NCBI RefSeq assembly: GCF_000317475.1
Contig: NC_019729.1
Span: 5,284,501-5,348,500 of the forward strand
Origin: Oscillatoria nigro-viridis PCC 7112
Lineage (GTDB): Bacteria > Cyanobacteriota > Cyanobacteriia > Cyanobacteriales > Microcoleaceae
Direction: 5' to 3'
Length of the DNA stretch: 64,000 bases
Each line of letters opens with the position of its first letter. Position 1 is the first letter of the stretch. The position numbers were made by a program, and so were the translations under genes. Positions 34,634 through 43,362 of this stretch are shown one piece after another. Under the pieces are notes generated by a model, which had not been told where the DNA came from, did not search any database, and saw only the letters and a list, made by a program, of their open reading frames with translations.

Positions 34634-37183
34634 TTGCCCATGTCAACAACAGTTTATGATACCCAAAGCTTGCTAGAACAGGCGATCGACCCCAAACCGC
34701 CGGTGCTGCCTCCAGACACACCCTTGAACGTCGCAATTGCTGCCATGACTGAGGCGAGTGCCAGTTGCATTTTAATCGCGTTTGAGCAGCAATTGCTCGG
34801 AATTTTTACAGAGCGCGATGTTGTGAAAATAACTGCTAGCGAAATACCGCTAGCAGGGGTGGCAATTTCTGAGGTAATGACTGAAAACCCGATCGCCATT
34901 TCCCTCGATCGAGCGGGCAATATCTTCAAGGTATTGAGCATATTGCGATCCAAAAGAATCCGTCATTTACCCCTCCTAGACGAAGGTGGCAACTTGCTAG
35001 GCGCTATCACCTGCGAAAGCATCCGTCAAATCCTCAAACCGGCCGACTTGCTGAAAATGTGGCGCGCCGAAGAAATTATGACTACACAATTAATAATTAC
35101 CTCAAGCAGCGCCTCAGTTTTAGAAGTCGCAAAACAGATGAGAACCCAGCGCAAAAGCTGCATAGTCATTTGCACTGACAGCGACAACAAAAATCACAAA
35201 CCTGTGGGCATAATTACAGAACGCGACATTGTTAAATTCCAAGCTTCTGGACTAGATTTCGCAGGCACTCCCGTCACCGCCGCGATGAGTTTTCCCCTGA
35301 TACCGTTGCAGGTAAAAGCCACATTGTGGCAGGCTCACCAGTTAATGCAGCAGCACGGCATCCGGCGCTTAGTGGTAGTGGACGAGGAAGGATATTTAGC
35401 CGGAATTGTGACTGAAATTAGCCTGCTGCAGGCCTTAGATCCGGTAGAAATGCACGCAAATGTCGAGCTTTTGCAAGAAACAGTTGCCGACAAAATTCAG
35501 GAGTTGAAAAAAATGAACGAAGAATTGCAAAAAGAAGCGTTGCGGAGAACAGAAGTCGAGGAAAAATTGCTAATTTTAAATGATAATTTGGAAGAACAAA
35601 TAAAACAGCGAACTTTAGAATTAATTAATGCCAACAGTCAGCTAAAAAAGGAAATACAAGACCGCACCACTGCTGAAGCTGAAGTTCGCCGCCTCAACAC
35701 CGAACTAGAACAGCGAGTTCTAGACCGCACGGTTCAACTAGCAGCCAGTAACGAAGAATTGCAGCAACAAATTAGCGGTCGAAAATTGCTCGAAGAAAAA
35801 TTGCTCTTTTCTGAAAGGAAAGTCCGTGCCGTTTTTGAAGCGATGACTGACATTGTTCTCGTGCTAGACAGTCAGCGGAACATAGAAATTTTGCCAACGA
35901 ATGTGGCAGCGGTTTCTGAGCCTGATTGCGATATAGTCAGCTTGACCATAGAACATTTTTTTGACGACGATAACCCGGATGATTGGTGGGTGTTAGTTCA
36001 GCAAGTGTTAGAAACACAACAAACTCTCAATTTTGACTACAGCTTAACAGTTGGTGGTCGCGAAATTTGGTTTTCCGCCTGCATTTCTCTGTTCTCAAAA
36101 GATGCAGTCATTTGGGTTGCCCGCAACATCAACGCCCGCAAAATAGCGGAGTCAGCGCTGTGCCAAAAAAATGCAGAATTATCTCATACCTTAGAAGAAC
36201 TGAAGCGGACTCAAAAAGAACTCATTCAATCTGAAAAAATGGCAGCCCTCGGACAGTTAATTGCCGGAGTTGCTCATGAAATCAATTCTCCTTTAGGGGC
36301 GATTCGGTCTTCGGTGCAGAACATCGCCGACTTCTGGACGGAACAATTGCAGCAGTTGCCGATATTTTTTCAACAACTATCCCCGGAACGGCGACAGGAT
36401 TTCTTTGCTTTGCTACACAAGTCCAGCCAAGAAACAGATACATTATCTAGTAAAGAAAAACGTCAGTTAAAAAAAGTTTTGCAGGGGCAATTAGAATCAG
36501 AAAATATTGACGCCGCCGCCAGTCTTGCCTGTACTTTATTAGATATCGGCATCGGCAATAATGTAGAACCTTTTTTACCTTTGTTGAAAGACAGCGAAAG
36601 TCGAAACATTGTACAAATCGCCTACCAATTTGCTACGGTACAAAAAAGCACTAAAAATATTGCTACTGCTACAGATAGGGCAGCCAAAATCGTTTTTGCT
36701 TTAAAAAGCTACTCTCGTTACGACCAGTCGGGTTCCAAAGTAATCGCTAATATTACCGACGGTATTGATACTGTTTTAACGCTTTACCACTACCAAATCA
36801 AACACGGTGTGGAAGTATTCAGAAACTATGGTACTAATTTGCCCTCTGTGCTATGCTATCCTGATGAACTCAATCAAGTTTGGACAAATTTAGTTCACAA
36901 TGCTTTACAAGCGATGGGCAACAAAGGAGTGTTAAAAATTGATGTCAAAAACCAAGCGAACGCAATATCAGTCAGTATTACCGATAGTGGTCCCGGCATT
37001 CCTCCAGAGATTATGCCGAGAATTTTTGAGCCGTTTTTCACAACTAAACCTCCAGGAGAAGGCAGCGGTTTGGGATTAGATATAGTTCAAAAAATTATCG
37101 ATAAACACCAAGGTGAACTGCAAGTAGAAAGCGTGCCTGGTCAAACAAAATTTACTATATCCTTGCCCATCGGAATTCCTTGA
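34634..37183 (+). CDS. sensor histidine kinase with four CBS domains and a PAS domain
   Basis: The 849-residue protein begins with two CBS pairs (about 10-140 and 150-270; repeats end in GIFTERDVVK, GAITCESI, GIITERDIVK and GIVTEISLL). CBS pairs usually bind adenine nucleotides. A long coiled coil (275-395) and a PAS domain (393-505) follow. The dimerisation helix has [20 protein letters not shown] with H548. About 170 unusual residues come before the ATPase domain (N box NLVHNALQAM, G1 DSGPGIPPE, G2 GSGLGLDIV). No membrane segment is seen. It lies 60 bases upstream of a single-receiver gene and a hybrid kinase gene and probably shares their transcript. It may report on cellular energy charge. 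Confidence 0.92.
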   Translation: MPMSTTVYDTQSLLEQAIDPKPPVLPPDTPLNVAIAAMTEASASCILIAFEQQLLGIFTERDVVKITASEIPLAGVAISEVMTENPIAISLDRAGNIFKVLSILRSKRIRHLPLLDEGGNLLGAITCESIRQILKPADLLKMWRAEEIMTTQLIITSSSASVLEVAKQMRTQRKSCIVICTDSDNKNHKPVGIITERDIVKFQASGLDFAGTPVTAAMSFPLIPLQVKATLWQAHQLMQQHGIRRLVVVDEEGYLAGIVTEISLLQALDPVEMHANVELLQETVADKIQELKKMNEELQKEALRRTEVEEKLLILNDNLEEQIKQRTLELINANSQLKKEIQDRTTAEAEVRRLNTELEQRVLDRTVQLAASNEELQQQISGRKLLEEKLLFSERKVRAVFEAMTDIVLVLDSQRNIEILPTNVAAVSEPDCDIVSLTIEHFFDDDNPDDWWVLVQQVLETQQTLNFDYSLTVGGREIWFSACISLFSKDAVIWVARNINARKIAESALCQKNAELSHTLEELKRTQKELIQSEKMAALGQLIAGVAHEINSPLGAIRSSVQNIADFWTEQLQQLPIFFQQLSPERRQDFFALLHKSSQETDTLSSKEKRQLKKVLQGQLESENIDAAASLACTLLDIGIGNNVEPFLPLLKDSESRNIVQIAYQFATVQKSTKNIATATDRAAKIVFALKSYSRYDQSGSKVIANITDGIDTVLTLYHYQIKHGVEVFRNYGTNLPSVLCYPDELNQVWTNLVHNALQAMGNKGVLKIDVKNQANAISVSITDSGPGIPPEIMPRIFEPFFTTKPPGEGSGLGLDIVQKIIDKHQGELQVESVPGQTKFTISLPIGIP

Positions 37184-37243
37184 TAGCAATAAAAAAAAGA
37201 GGGCAATGCCCAAAATTTTAAATTTTAATAAAAGTAAAACTTT

Positions 37244-37642
37244 ATGTCTAAACCAGTAATTTTGTGCGTTGACGATGAAGTTGTGGTCTTAAATAGTTTA
37301 AAAATTCAACTTAAAAAAGAATTTGGGGATGCTTACCTCTATGAAGTAGCCGAAAATGCAGATGAAGCTCTGGAAATTATGGAGGAAATTCAAAAAGAAG
37401 ATGAAAGTGATATTTTGGTCATAGTATCTGACTGGTTAATGCCTGGGATTAAAGGAGATGATTTTTTGATTAGGGTTCACCAAAAATATCCTAAAATTGT
37501 GAAAGTCATGCTGACCGGGCAAGCTGACGAAGTAGCAATAGCACGGGTGAAAGAGCAAGCAAACTTGCACCGTTGTTTGTACAAGCCGTGGGATCGCAAA
37601 GAATTAGTAGAAACTATAAAATCTGGTTTGACAAAAATATGA
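37244..37642 (+). CDS. single-domain response regulator
   Basis: The 132-residue receiver has the acidic pair in ILCVDDEVVVL, the phospho-acceptor Asp in VIVSDWLMPGIKGDDFL, the Thr in VMLTGQADEV and the Lys in CLYKPWDRKEL. The SDWLMP and LTGQAD motifs put it in the same subgroup as the first receiver of the next protein. There is no output domain, so it acts by protein contact or as a phosphate sink. Its stop overlaps the next start in ATGA, indicating coupled translation. The CBS-domain kinase just upstream is the likely phosphate donor. Confidence 0.92.
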   Translation: MSKPVILCVDDEVVVLNSLKIQLKKEFGDAYLYEVAENADEALEIMEEIQKEDESDILVIVSDWLMPGIKGDDFLIRVHQKYPKIVKVMLTGQADEVAIARVKEQANLHRCLYKPWDRKELVETIKSGLTKI

Positions 37643-40600
37643 ACAATAAACCTGTGATTATTTGTGTGGATGACGAACCGATAATTCTTGAAAGTTTGAA
37701 AATAGAGTTAAAAAAAACCCTGGGGGAAGAACACTTATTAGAAACTGCTGAAGGCGGCGAAGATGCTTTAGAGTTAATCGAGGAATTACTGGCAGAGGGC
37801 TGCGAAATCGTAGCAGTGATTTCCGACTATCTGATGCCGAATATCAAAGGGGACGAATTGCTGAAGCAGATTCACATAATTTCTCCAAAAAGTATCAAAA
37901 TTATGCTGACGGGGCAAGCAGACCTAGAAGCAGTGGCGAATACTATTAAATATGCTAAATTGTACCGATACATATCGAAACCTTGGCAGTCAGAAGATTT
38001 GAAGTTGACGGTAAAAGAAGCGATTAACAGCTATTTTAGGGAGAAGCAATTAGCGGAACAAAATGCTCAACTCCAAAAGCTAAATCAAGAATTGGAAACT
38101 TTAGTCGAGGAGCGGACTGCACAACTGCGCTTGTCTGAGGAAAAGTTTGCTAAAGCTTTTCGTTCTTCTCCCAACCCGATTACTATTACCCGACTTAATG
38201 ACGGTCGTTATTTAGAAATTAATGAGGCTTTTTGCCAGACAATCGGTTATTCTGCGGCAGAAATACTGGATCGCACGGCGCTTGATTTGAATCTTTGGCA
38301 AAATATACCAGCCCGCGCCGAGTTGTTTAAAATGTTAGACGAAACAAAAATTGTTCTCAACTACGAATTTGATTTTCGCACTAAAATAGGGGAACTCAGA
38401 ACCGGGCTGCTGTCAGCAGAAATCATTGACATTCATGGCGAAACCTGCGTAATTTCTGTGATTCAAGATATTAGCGATCGCAAATTAGCCGAAGAAAAAC
38501 TCCGAGCTGTAGCGGCTTCTTTAGCAGCAGCGCAAAGAATCGCCCGTGTCGGTAATTGGGAATGCGATTTCTCTGCCAATACAACTACTTGGTCGGAAGA
38601 GTTATCTCGGATTTTTGGGATCGATCTAACCCAGCCTGCGCCAACACTAACTGAGTTTTCGCAATACGTGCATCCGGACGATCGACAAAAGTGGCAAACA
38701 ACGATCGACACTGCTATTGCTAGCGGGCAATCTTACACTTTGGAATATCGAATTCTGCGACCGGAACCGAAAATTGCTGCGGATAATTCCCCGTCACAAA
38801 TAAGTGAAGCAGGCTTCATCCGCTACATCGAAGCAAGAGGAGAAGTAGTTGTCAACCAAGAAGGGGAAGTGACAAAACTCTTCACAACTTTGATGGACAT
38901 TACTCCACGCAAGCTGGCAGAAATAGCCCTAGCAGAGAGCGAAGAAAAATACCGTCATTTAGTTGAAACTTCCCAAGATATTATCTGGTCTTGCAATGCT
39001 GAAGGGCACATTACTTTTGTGAACCAAGCAGTTAAACAAATATACGGTTACGAGCCTGAAGAAATGCTTGGTTGTTCTTTTAGCGATTTCTTGGCTCCAG
39101 GAGAAATAGACTGGAAATGGGAACTTCAGCAGCGCTTGCTGACGGGAAAAACTGTGTTTCAGTACGAAAATATAGTATTAGGAAAAGACGGCAGAAAGAT
39201 TGATGTAAATACCAAGGCGATCGCGCGCATGGACGCTGAAGGAAACATCATCGGCACAACAGGCACTGCTAGCGATATTACCGAACGAAAACAAGCTGAA
39301 ATAGTCCTGCAAAAAGCCAAAGAAGAAGCCGACAGAGCGAACAGGGCAAAAAGCGAATTTCTCTCGAATATGAGCCACGAATTGCGAACTCCCCTCAACG
39401 CAATTCTCGGTTTCAGCCAACTGCTGGCCCGCGACCCAGACCTCGGTGCCGACCAACAGCAATACTTAGGAATTATTACCCAGAGCGGGGAACATTTGCT
39501 CGTTCTGATCAACAATATTCTGCAAATGTCAAAAATTGAAGTCGGGCTGGTGACACTTAATAACAGCACCTTCGACTTGCACAAAATGCTAAAAAATACT
39601 GAAAATATGCTGAAGCTGCAAGCCGAAAAAAAAGGGTTGCAGTTAATTTTTGATTGCCCCCCAGATCTACCTCAATATATAGAAACTGACGAAAGCAAGT
39701 TGCGACAAGTATTGATCAATGTAGTCGCAAATGCTATTAAGTTTACTGCGGAAGGTGGTGTTAATTTGAGAGTCAAACATGAGGGTTTAAAAACTAAAAA
39801 TTATGGAGATATTCCGCCAAGTGAAAGTTGCTGCTTGCTATTTGAAGTTGAAGACACTGGTTCAGGAATTTCTGCGGAAGAAATGGAGAATTTGTTTAAA
39901 CCTTTCGCGCAAACAGAAAGCGGGAAAAAAGCTCAAGAAGGAACTGGTTTAGGCTTGCCAATCAGCAAGCAGTTCGTTCAGTTAATGGGAGGGAAAATGA
40001 CGGTAACAAGCACCCTCGGTCGCGGCAGCATTTTTAGATTTGATGTTAAAGTTTCGCTCCCTAATGCAGTGGAAATTCAGGTGGCTCAAACAGCTCGCCG
40101 AGTGGTGGGTCTCGAACCCGGACAGCCAGAATACCGGATTTTAGCTGTTGACGATCGCCTGGAAAGCCGCTTGCTGTTGGTCAGAATGCTGACATCGCTC
40201 GGCTTTGCGGTGCAGGAAGCTGAAAATGGCGTTCAAGCTGTGGAAATGTGGTCGAGTTGGGAACCTCATTTGATTTGGATGGATATGCGGATGCCGGTGA
40301 TGGACGGTTACGAAGCTACTAAACAGATTAAAGCGCATTTGAAAGGTCAAGCAACGGTGATTATTGCTCTGACTGCAAGTGCTTTTGATGAAGAGCGATC
40401 TGTAATTTTGTCTGCTGGTTGCGATGATTTTGTAGCGAAGCCTTTTCGGGAGCAAGTGATTCTGGAAAAGATGGCTAAGTATCTGGGAGTCCGCTATGTT
40501 TACGATCGAGAAGCTTCGCTAAGTCCTGATGCTGCGGTGTCCGCCGAGGTTTCCACGGCAACTGAAACGGCTGATTTGGCTTTTACGCTCAATACTTCAT

Positions 40601-40797
40601 TTTTGGAATCTATGCCTGCTGAATGGGTTGATGAGTTGTATTCTGCGGCGGATGCGGTGGATAACGAGGAGATTTTTCGGCTGTTGTTGTCGATTCCTCC
40701 TATTAATGCTAGTTTCGGCAGCGCGATCGCCGATTTGGCGAATAACTTCCGGTGCGATCGGATTATCGATTTGATTGAGGAGTTTAGAAATTGTTGA
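37639..40797 (+). CDS. hybrid sensor histidine kinase (REC-PAS3-HisKA-HATPase-REC)
   Basis: The start is the ATG at 37639 overlapping the previous stop; an upstream in-frame ATG at 37573 lies inside the preceding gene. The 1052-residue protein has a receiver (5-125, D63 in ISDYLMP, K114), a coiled linker, and three PAS domains (about 165-282, 298-425, 432-552). The dimerisation helix has [16 protein letters not shown] with H580. The ATPase shows NVVANAIKFT, DTGSGIS and GTGLGLPIS. A second receiver follows (about 840-960, Asp in IWMDMRMPVMDGYEA). The last 61 residues (from MPAEW) repeat the C-terminal helical tail of the kinases at 2477 and 41422. The similarity to the 2477 kinase extends through the whole catalytic half. 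Confidence 0.93.
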   Translation: MNNKPVIICVDDEPIILESLKIELKKTLGEEHLLETAEGGEDALELIEELLAEGCEIVAVISDYLMPNIKGDELLKQIHIISPKSIKIMLTGQADLEAVANTIKYAKLYRYISKPWQSEDLKLTVKEAINSYFREKQLAEQNAQLQKLNQELETLVEERTAQLRLSEEKFAKAFRSSPNPITITRLNDGRYLEINEAFCQTIGYSAAEILDRTALDLNLWQNIPARAELFKMLDETKIVLNYEFDFRTKIGELRTGLLSAEIIDIHGETCVISVIQDISDRKLAEEKLRAVAASLAAAQRIARVGNWECDFSANTTTWSEELSRIFGIDLTQPAPTLTEFSQYVHPDDRQKWQTTIDTAIASGQSYTLEYRILRPEPKIAADNSPSQISEAGFIRYIEARGEVVVNQEGEVTKLFTTLMDITPRKLAEIALAESEEKYRHLVETSQDIIWSCNAEGHITFVNQAVKQIYGYEPEEMLGCSFSDFLAPGEIDWKWELQQRLLTGKTVFQYENIVLGKDGRKIDVNTKAIARMDAEGNIIGTTGTASDITERKQAEIVLQKAKEEADRANRAKSEFLSNMSHELRTPLNAILGFSQLLARDPDLGADQQQYLGIITQSGEHLLVLINNILQMSKIEVGLVTLNNSTFDLHKMLKNTENMLKLQAEKKGLQLIFDCPPDLPQYIETDESKLRQVLINVVANAIKFTAEGGVNLRVKHEGLKTKNYGDIPPSESCCLLFEVEDTGSGISAEEMENLFKPFAQTESGKKAQEGTGLGLPISKQFVQLMGGKMTVTSTLGRGSIFRFDVKVSLPNAVEIQVAQTARRVVGLEPGQPEYRILAVDDRLESRLLLVRMLTSLGFAVQEAENGVQAVEMWSSWEPHLIWMDMRMPVMDGYEATKQIKAHLKGQATVIIALTASAFDEERSVILSAGCDDFVAKPFREQVILEKMAKYLGVRYVYDREASLSPDAAVSAEVSTATETADLAFTLNTSFLESMPAEWVDELYSAADAVDNEEIFRLLLSIPPINASFGSAIADLANNFRCDRIIDLIEEFRNC

Positions 40798-40825
40798 AGG
40801 ATGAAAGAAGAAAGGATAGGGGTAG

Positions 40826-41019
40826 CAGGGTAAACGCATCTAGTTACCAGAGAATATTTGAAACCCCTAGTTCTCCTTAAAGTGGGGTTTAGATATGACA
40901 ATATGCTCAATAAACATTGATTGATGAGAATGCGTTGGGCTGAATCTCATTAAATTCAAACGGTAGAGCAAGGCTTTCAGCCGCTGATTATTCTTCCCAA
41001 ACTAGATGCGTTTACCCTG
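40826..41019. mobile_element. MITE with ISAs1-type ends
   Basis: The 194-bp element has perfect 20-bp inverted ends, CAGGGTAAACGCATCTAGTT at 40826-40845 and its complement at 41000-41019. The first 16 bases are identical to the ends of the ISAs1-family element at 15070. Flanks are ATAGGGGTAG (40816-40825) and ATAGGGGCAG (41020-41029), a 10-bp duplication with one difference. The interior has no coding capacity and contains a small AAACCCC...GGGGTTT hairpin. It is a non-autonomous derivative moved by an ISAs1-type transposase. Confidence 0.95.
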
Positions 41020-41153
41020 ATAGGGGCAGGTTCAGGATTATTGATGATGTAGGTCGATCGCCTATTTGTAAACTCGCCCGCAGGCGATCGGCTAATTTAC
41101 TTGTAGCCAAGCTCCACACCTTGATAATCATCAGTCATTCCCATTCTTTCAAC

Positions 41154-41274
41154 GGGAGCATCTCATATTTGTAAAAACACTTCTTCTGGCTCCTGACTTC
41201 TGCCTTTTTCCTCCTGGCTCCTGGCTCCCAACTACAATTTCTAGCGGAGGGCTGCTTTCATTGAGATGCTTCCC
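41154..41274 (+). mobile_element. MITE of the GGGAGCATCTCA family, copy 1
   Basis: The 121-bp element begins GGGAGCATCTCATATTTG and ends TGAGATGCTTCCC, where one base is inserted relative to the other copies. Between the ends lie TAAAAACACTTCTTCTGGC and a pyrimidine-rich CTCCTGGCTCC tract, then TTTCTAGCGGAGGGCTGC. Three other copies occur at 45325, 46428 and 62572. No clean target duplication is visible here. Confidence 0.85.
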
Positions 41275-41421
41275 TTTAATCTTTAATCTCACATCTCAAA
41301 TCTTAACTAGGATAAGTTCTGTAAATATAAAAGGAGTTGATTGAGGAGGGAGTGCTATAATAACTATTTAACCAGTTTTGATAATTTCAACAATTCTTAA
41401 ATTAACAAAAAATAGCCAGCG

Positions 41422-43362
41422 ATGACCAACAATCTAATAGAAGAAAATAAAGGCAACATATTAATTGTTGACGATACTCCAGAAAATTTGCAAGTTTTAT
41501 CAGCAACGCTGTGCGATCGGGGCTACAAAGTCCGCGGCGTAATTAGCGGCAAAATGGCAATCAGAGCCGCGCGCTCTGGTGTTCCAGATTTGATTTTGCT
41601 CGACATCAAAATGCCGGAAATGGACGGCTACGAAGTCTGCAGGCAGCTCAAGGCAGATCCTAAGACATCAGAAATTCCCGTGGTTTTTATCAGCGCTTTA
41701 GATGAGGTATTGGACAAATTAACCGCATTTCAAGTGGGAGGGGTAGATTATGTCACCAAACCGTTTCATGTAGCAGAAGTTTTAGCGCGAATCGAACACC
41801 AACTGACTATCCAAAGACTGAAAAAACAATTAATCGATCGCAATAAAGAACTGCAAGAAGAAATAATAGAACGCAAAAAAGCCGAAGAAGCAGCGGCCGC
41901 TGCATCGCTCGCAAAAAGTCAATTCGTTGCCAACATGAGCCACGAATTGCGGACTCCTCTGAACGCCATACTGGGTTTTACGCAAGTCATGAGCCGCGAC
42001 TCTTTGCTGGGCCACGAAAATCTCGAAAATCTCCGAATTATTAACCGCAGCGGTCAACATTTGCTGGAACTAATTAACGATGTTTTAGACTTGTCGAAAA
42101 TAGAAGCAGGGATAATTGCCTTAGATGAACGCAGCTTTGACCTTTATCTACTCCTCGACACTCTCGAAGAAATGTTTCAAATCAAAGCTGAAACAAAAAA
42201 AATGCAACTGAGATTTTCCGTCGAGGCTAATGTTCCCCAATATATAAAAACTGACGAAAAAAAGCTGCGCGTCTGCTTAATTAACCTGCTGGGAAACGCC
42301 ATGAAATTTACTCGCGACGGGGGCCGTATTTGGCTGCGCGCGAGCGTGGAAAGCAACCAGCAGCAGCCGGCAGAATCGGCAAGTTACCCTAACTCTACCT
42401 CGGTGGAACCATTGTTAATTTTGTTTGAAGTTGAAGACACGGGAATTGGCATAGCAACAGCAGAAATTGATACTTTATTTGATGCTTTCGTGCAAACACA
42501 AGCGGGGAAAAAAACGGCTGATGGTACGGGATTGGGTTTGACAATTACTAAAAAATACGTGCAGATAATGGGCGGGGATATTTGGGTAAAAAGTGTTTTA
42601 GGTGAGGGAACCAGTTTTAAATTTAATATCCGAGTATTTGCTGCTATTTCGTCTGAAATAACAGTGGCGACATTGCAGCGGGCGATCGCACTAGAAGCAG
42701 ATCAACCGGTTTATCGGATTTTAGCAGTTGACGACAATCAAGACAATCGGCTGCTGCTGGTTAAAATGTTGCAACCAATTGGTTTTGAAGTCCGAGAAGC
42801 GGAAAATGGCTACCAAGCTGTTGAACTTTGGGAAAGTTGGCAGCCTCATTTAATTTTGCTGGATACGCGAATGCCAGTAATGGACGGTTTTGAAGCTGTC
42901 CGACAAATTAGAGCGAAAGAGAAACAAACTCAGTGGCGAACTGTAATTATTGCTCTGACTGCTAGCACTTTTGAGGAAAGAAAAGGCGAAATTATCGCCG
43001 CAGGTTGCGACGATTTTGTGCAGAAACCTTTTCAAGAACAAATCCTCTTTGATAAGATGGCTTGCTACTTGGGAGTGCGCTATCTTTATCAAAAGTTGCC
43101 CCGGCTCCCAGTCGGGGCTTTACGGCGTTATTGTGTGAGCGAAAAACCCGATTCATTTTTCCGAGGGCTGCTGGCTCAGATGCCTCAAAGCTGGGTGCAG
43201 GAACTCTACGACGCAGCTAATGATGTTAATGAAGAGCTGGCGATTCAAATTGTCGATCGCATCTGGGAAAGTCATCCAACTTTAGCTGAGGCTTTAAAAG
43301 ATTTGCTTGCCGATTACCGACTCGACAAAATAATGGATTTAACTCAATCGAGTTTAAAATAA
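41422..43362 (+). CDS. hybrid histidine kinase (REC-HisKA-HATPase-REC)
   Basis: The 646-residue protein has no PAS or GAF. A receiver (11-130, D61 in LLDIKMPEMDGYEVC, Lys in YVTKPF) leads directly by a coiled coil to the dimerisation helix ([17 protein letters not shown]174). The ATPase follows with NLLGNAMKFT, DTGIGI and GTGLGLTIT, then a second receiver (about 450-575, Asp in LLDTRMPVMDGFEA, Lys in VQKPFQ). The final 60 residues (587-646, from MPQSW) are the shared C-terminal helical tail. Its stop codon is immediately followed by the ATG of the next kinase gene, so the two form an operon. It probably integrates phosphotransfer rather than sensing a ligand. Confidence 0.93.
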   Translation: MTNNLIEENKGNILIVDDTPENLQVLSATLCDRGYKVRGVISGKMAIRAARSGVPDLILLDIKMPEMDGYEVCRQLKADPKTSEIPVVFISALDEVLDKLTAFQVGGVDYVTKPFHVAEVLARIEHQLTIQRLKKQLIDRNKELQEEIIERKKAEEAAAAASLAKSQFVANMSHELRTPLNAILGFTQVMSRDSLLGHENLENLRIINRSGQHLLELINDVLDLSKIEAGIIALDERSFDLYLLLDTLEEMFQIKAETKKMQLRFSVEANVPQYIKTDEKKLRVCLINLLGNAMKFTRDGGRIWLRASVESNQQQPAESASYPNSTSVEPLLILFEVEDTGIGIATAEIDTLFDAFVQTQAGKKTADGTGLGLTITKKYVQIMGGDIWVKSVLGEGTSFKFNIRVFAAISSEITVATLQRAIALEADQPVYRILAVDDNQDNRLLLVKMLQPIGFEVREAENGYQAVELWESWQPHLILLDTRMPVMDGFEAVRQIRAKEKQTQWRTVIIALTASTFEERKGEIIAAGCDDFVQKPFQEQILFDKMACYLGVRYLYQKLPRLPVGALRRYCVSEKPDSFFRGLLAQMPQSWVQELYDAANDVNEELAIQIVDRIWESHPTLAEALKDLLADYRLDKIMDLTQSSLK

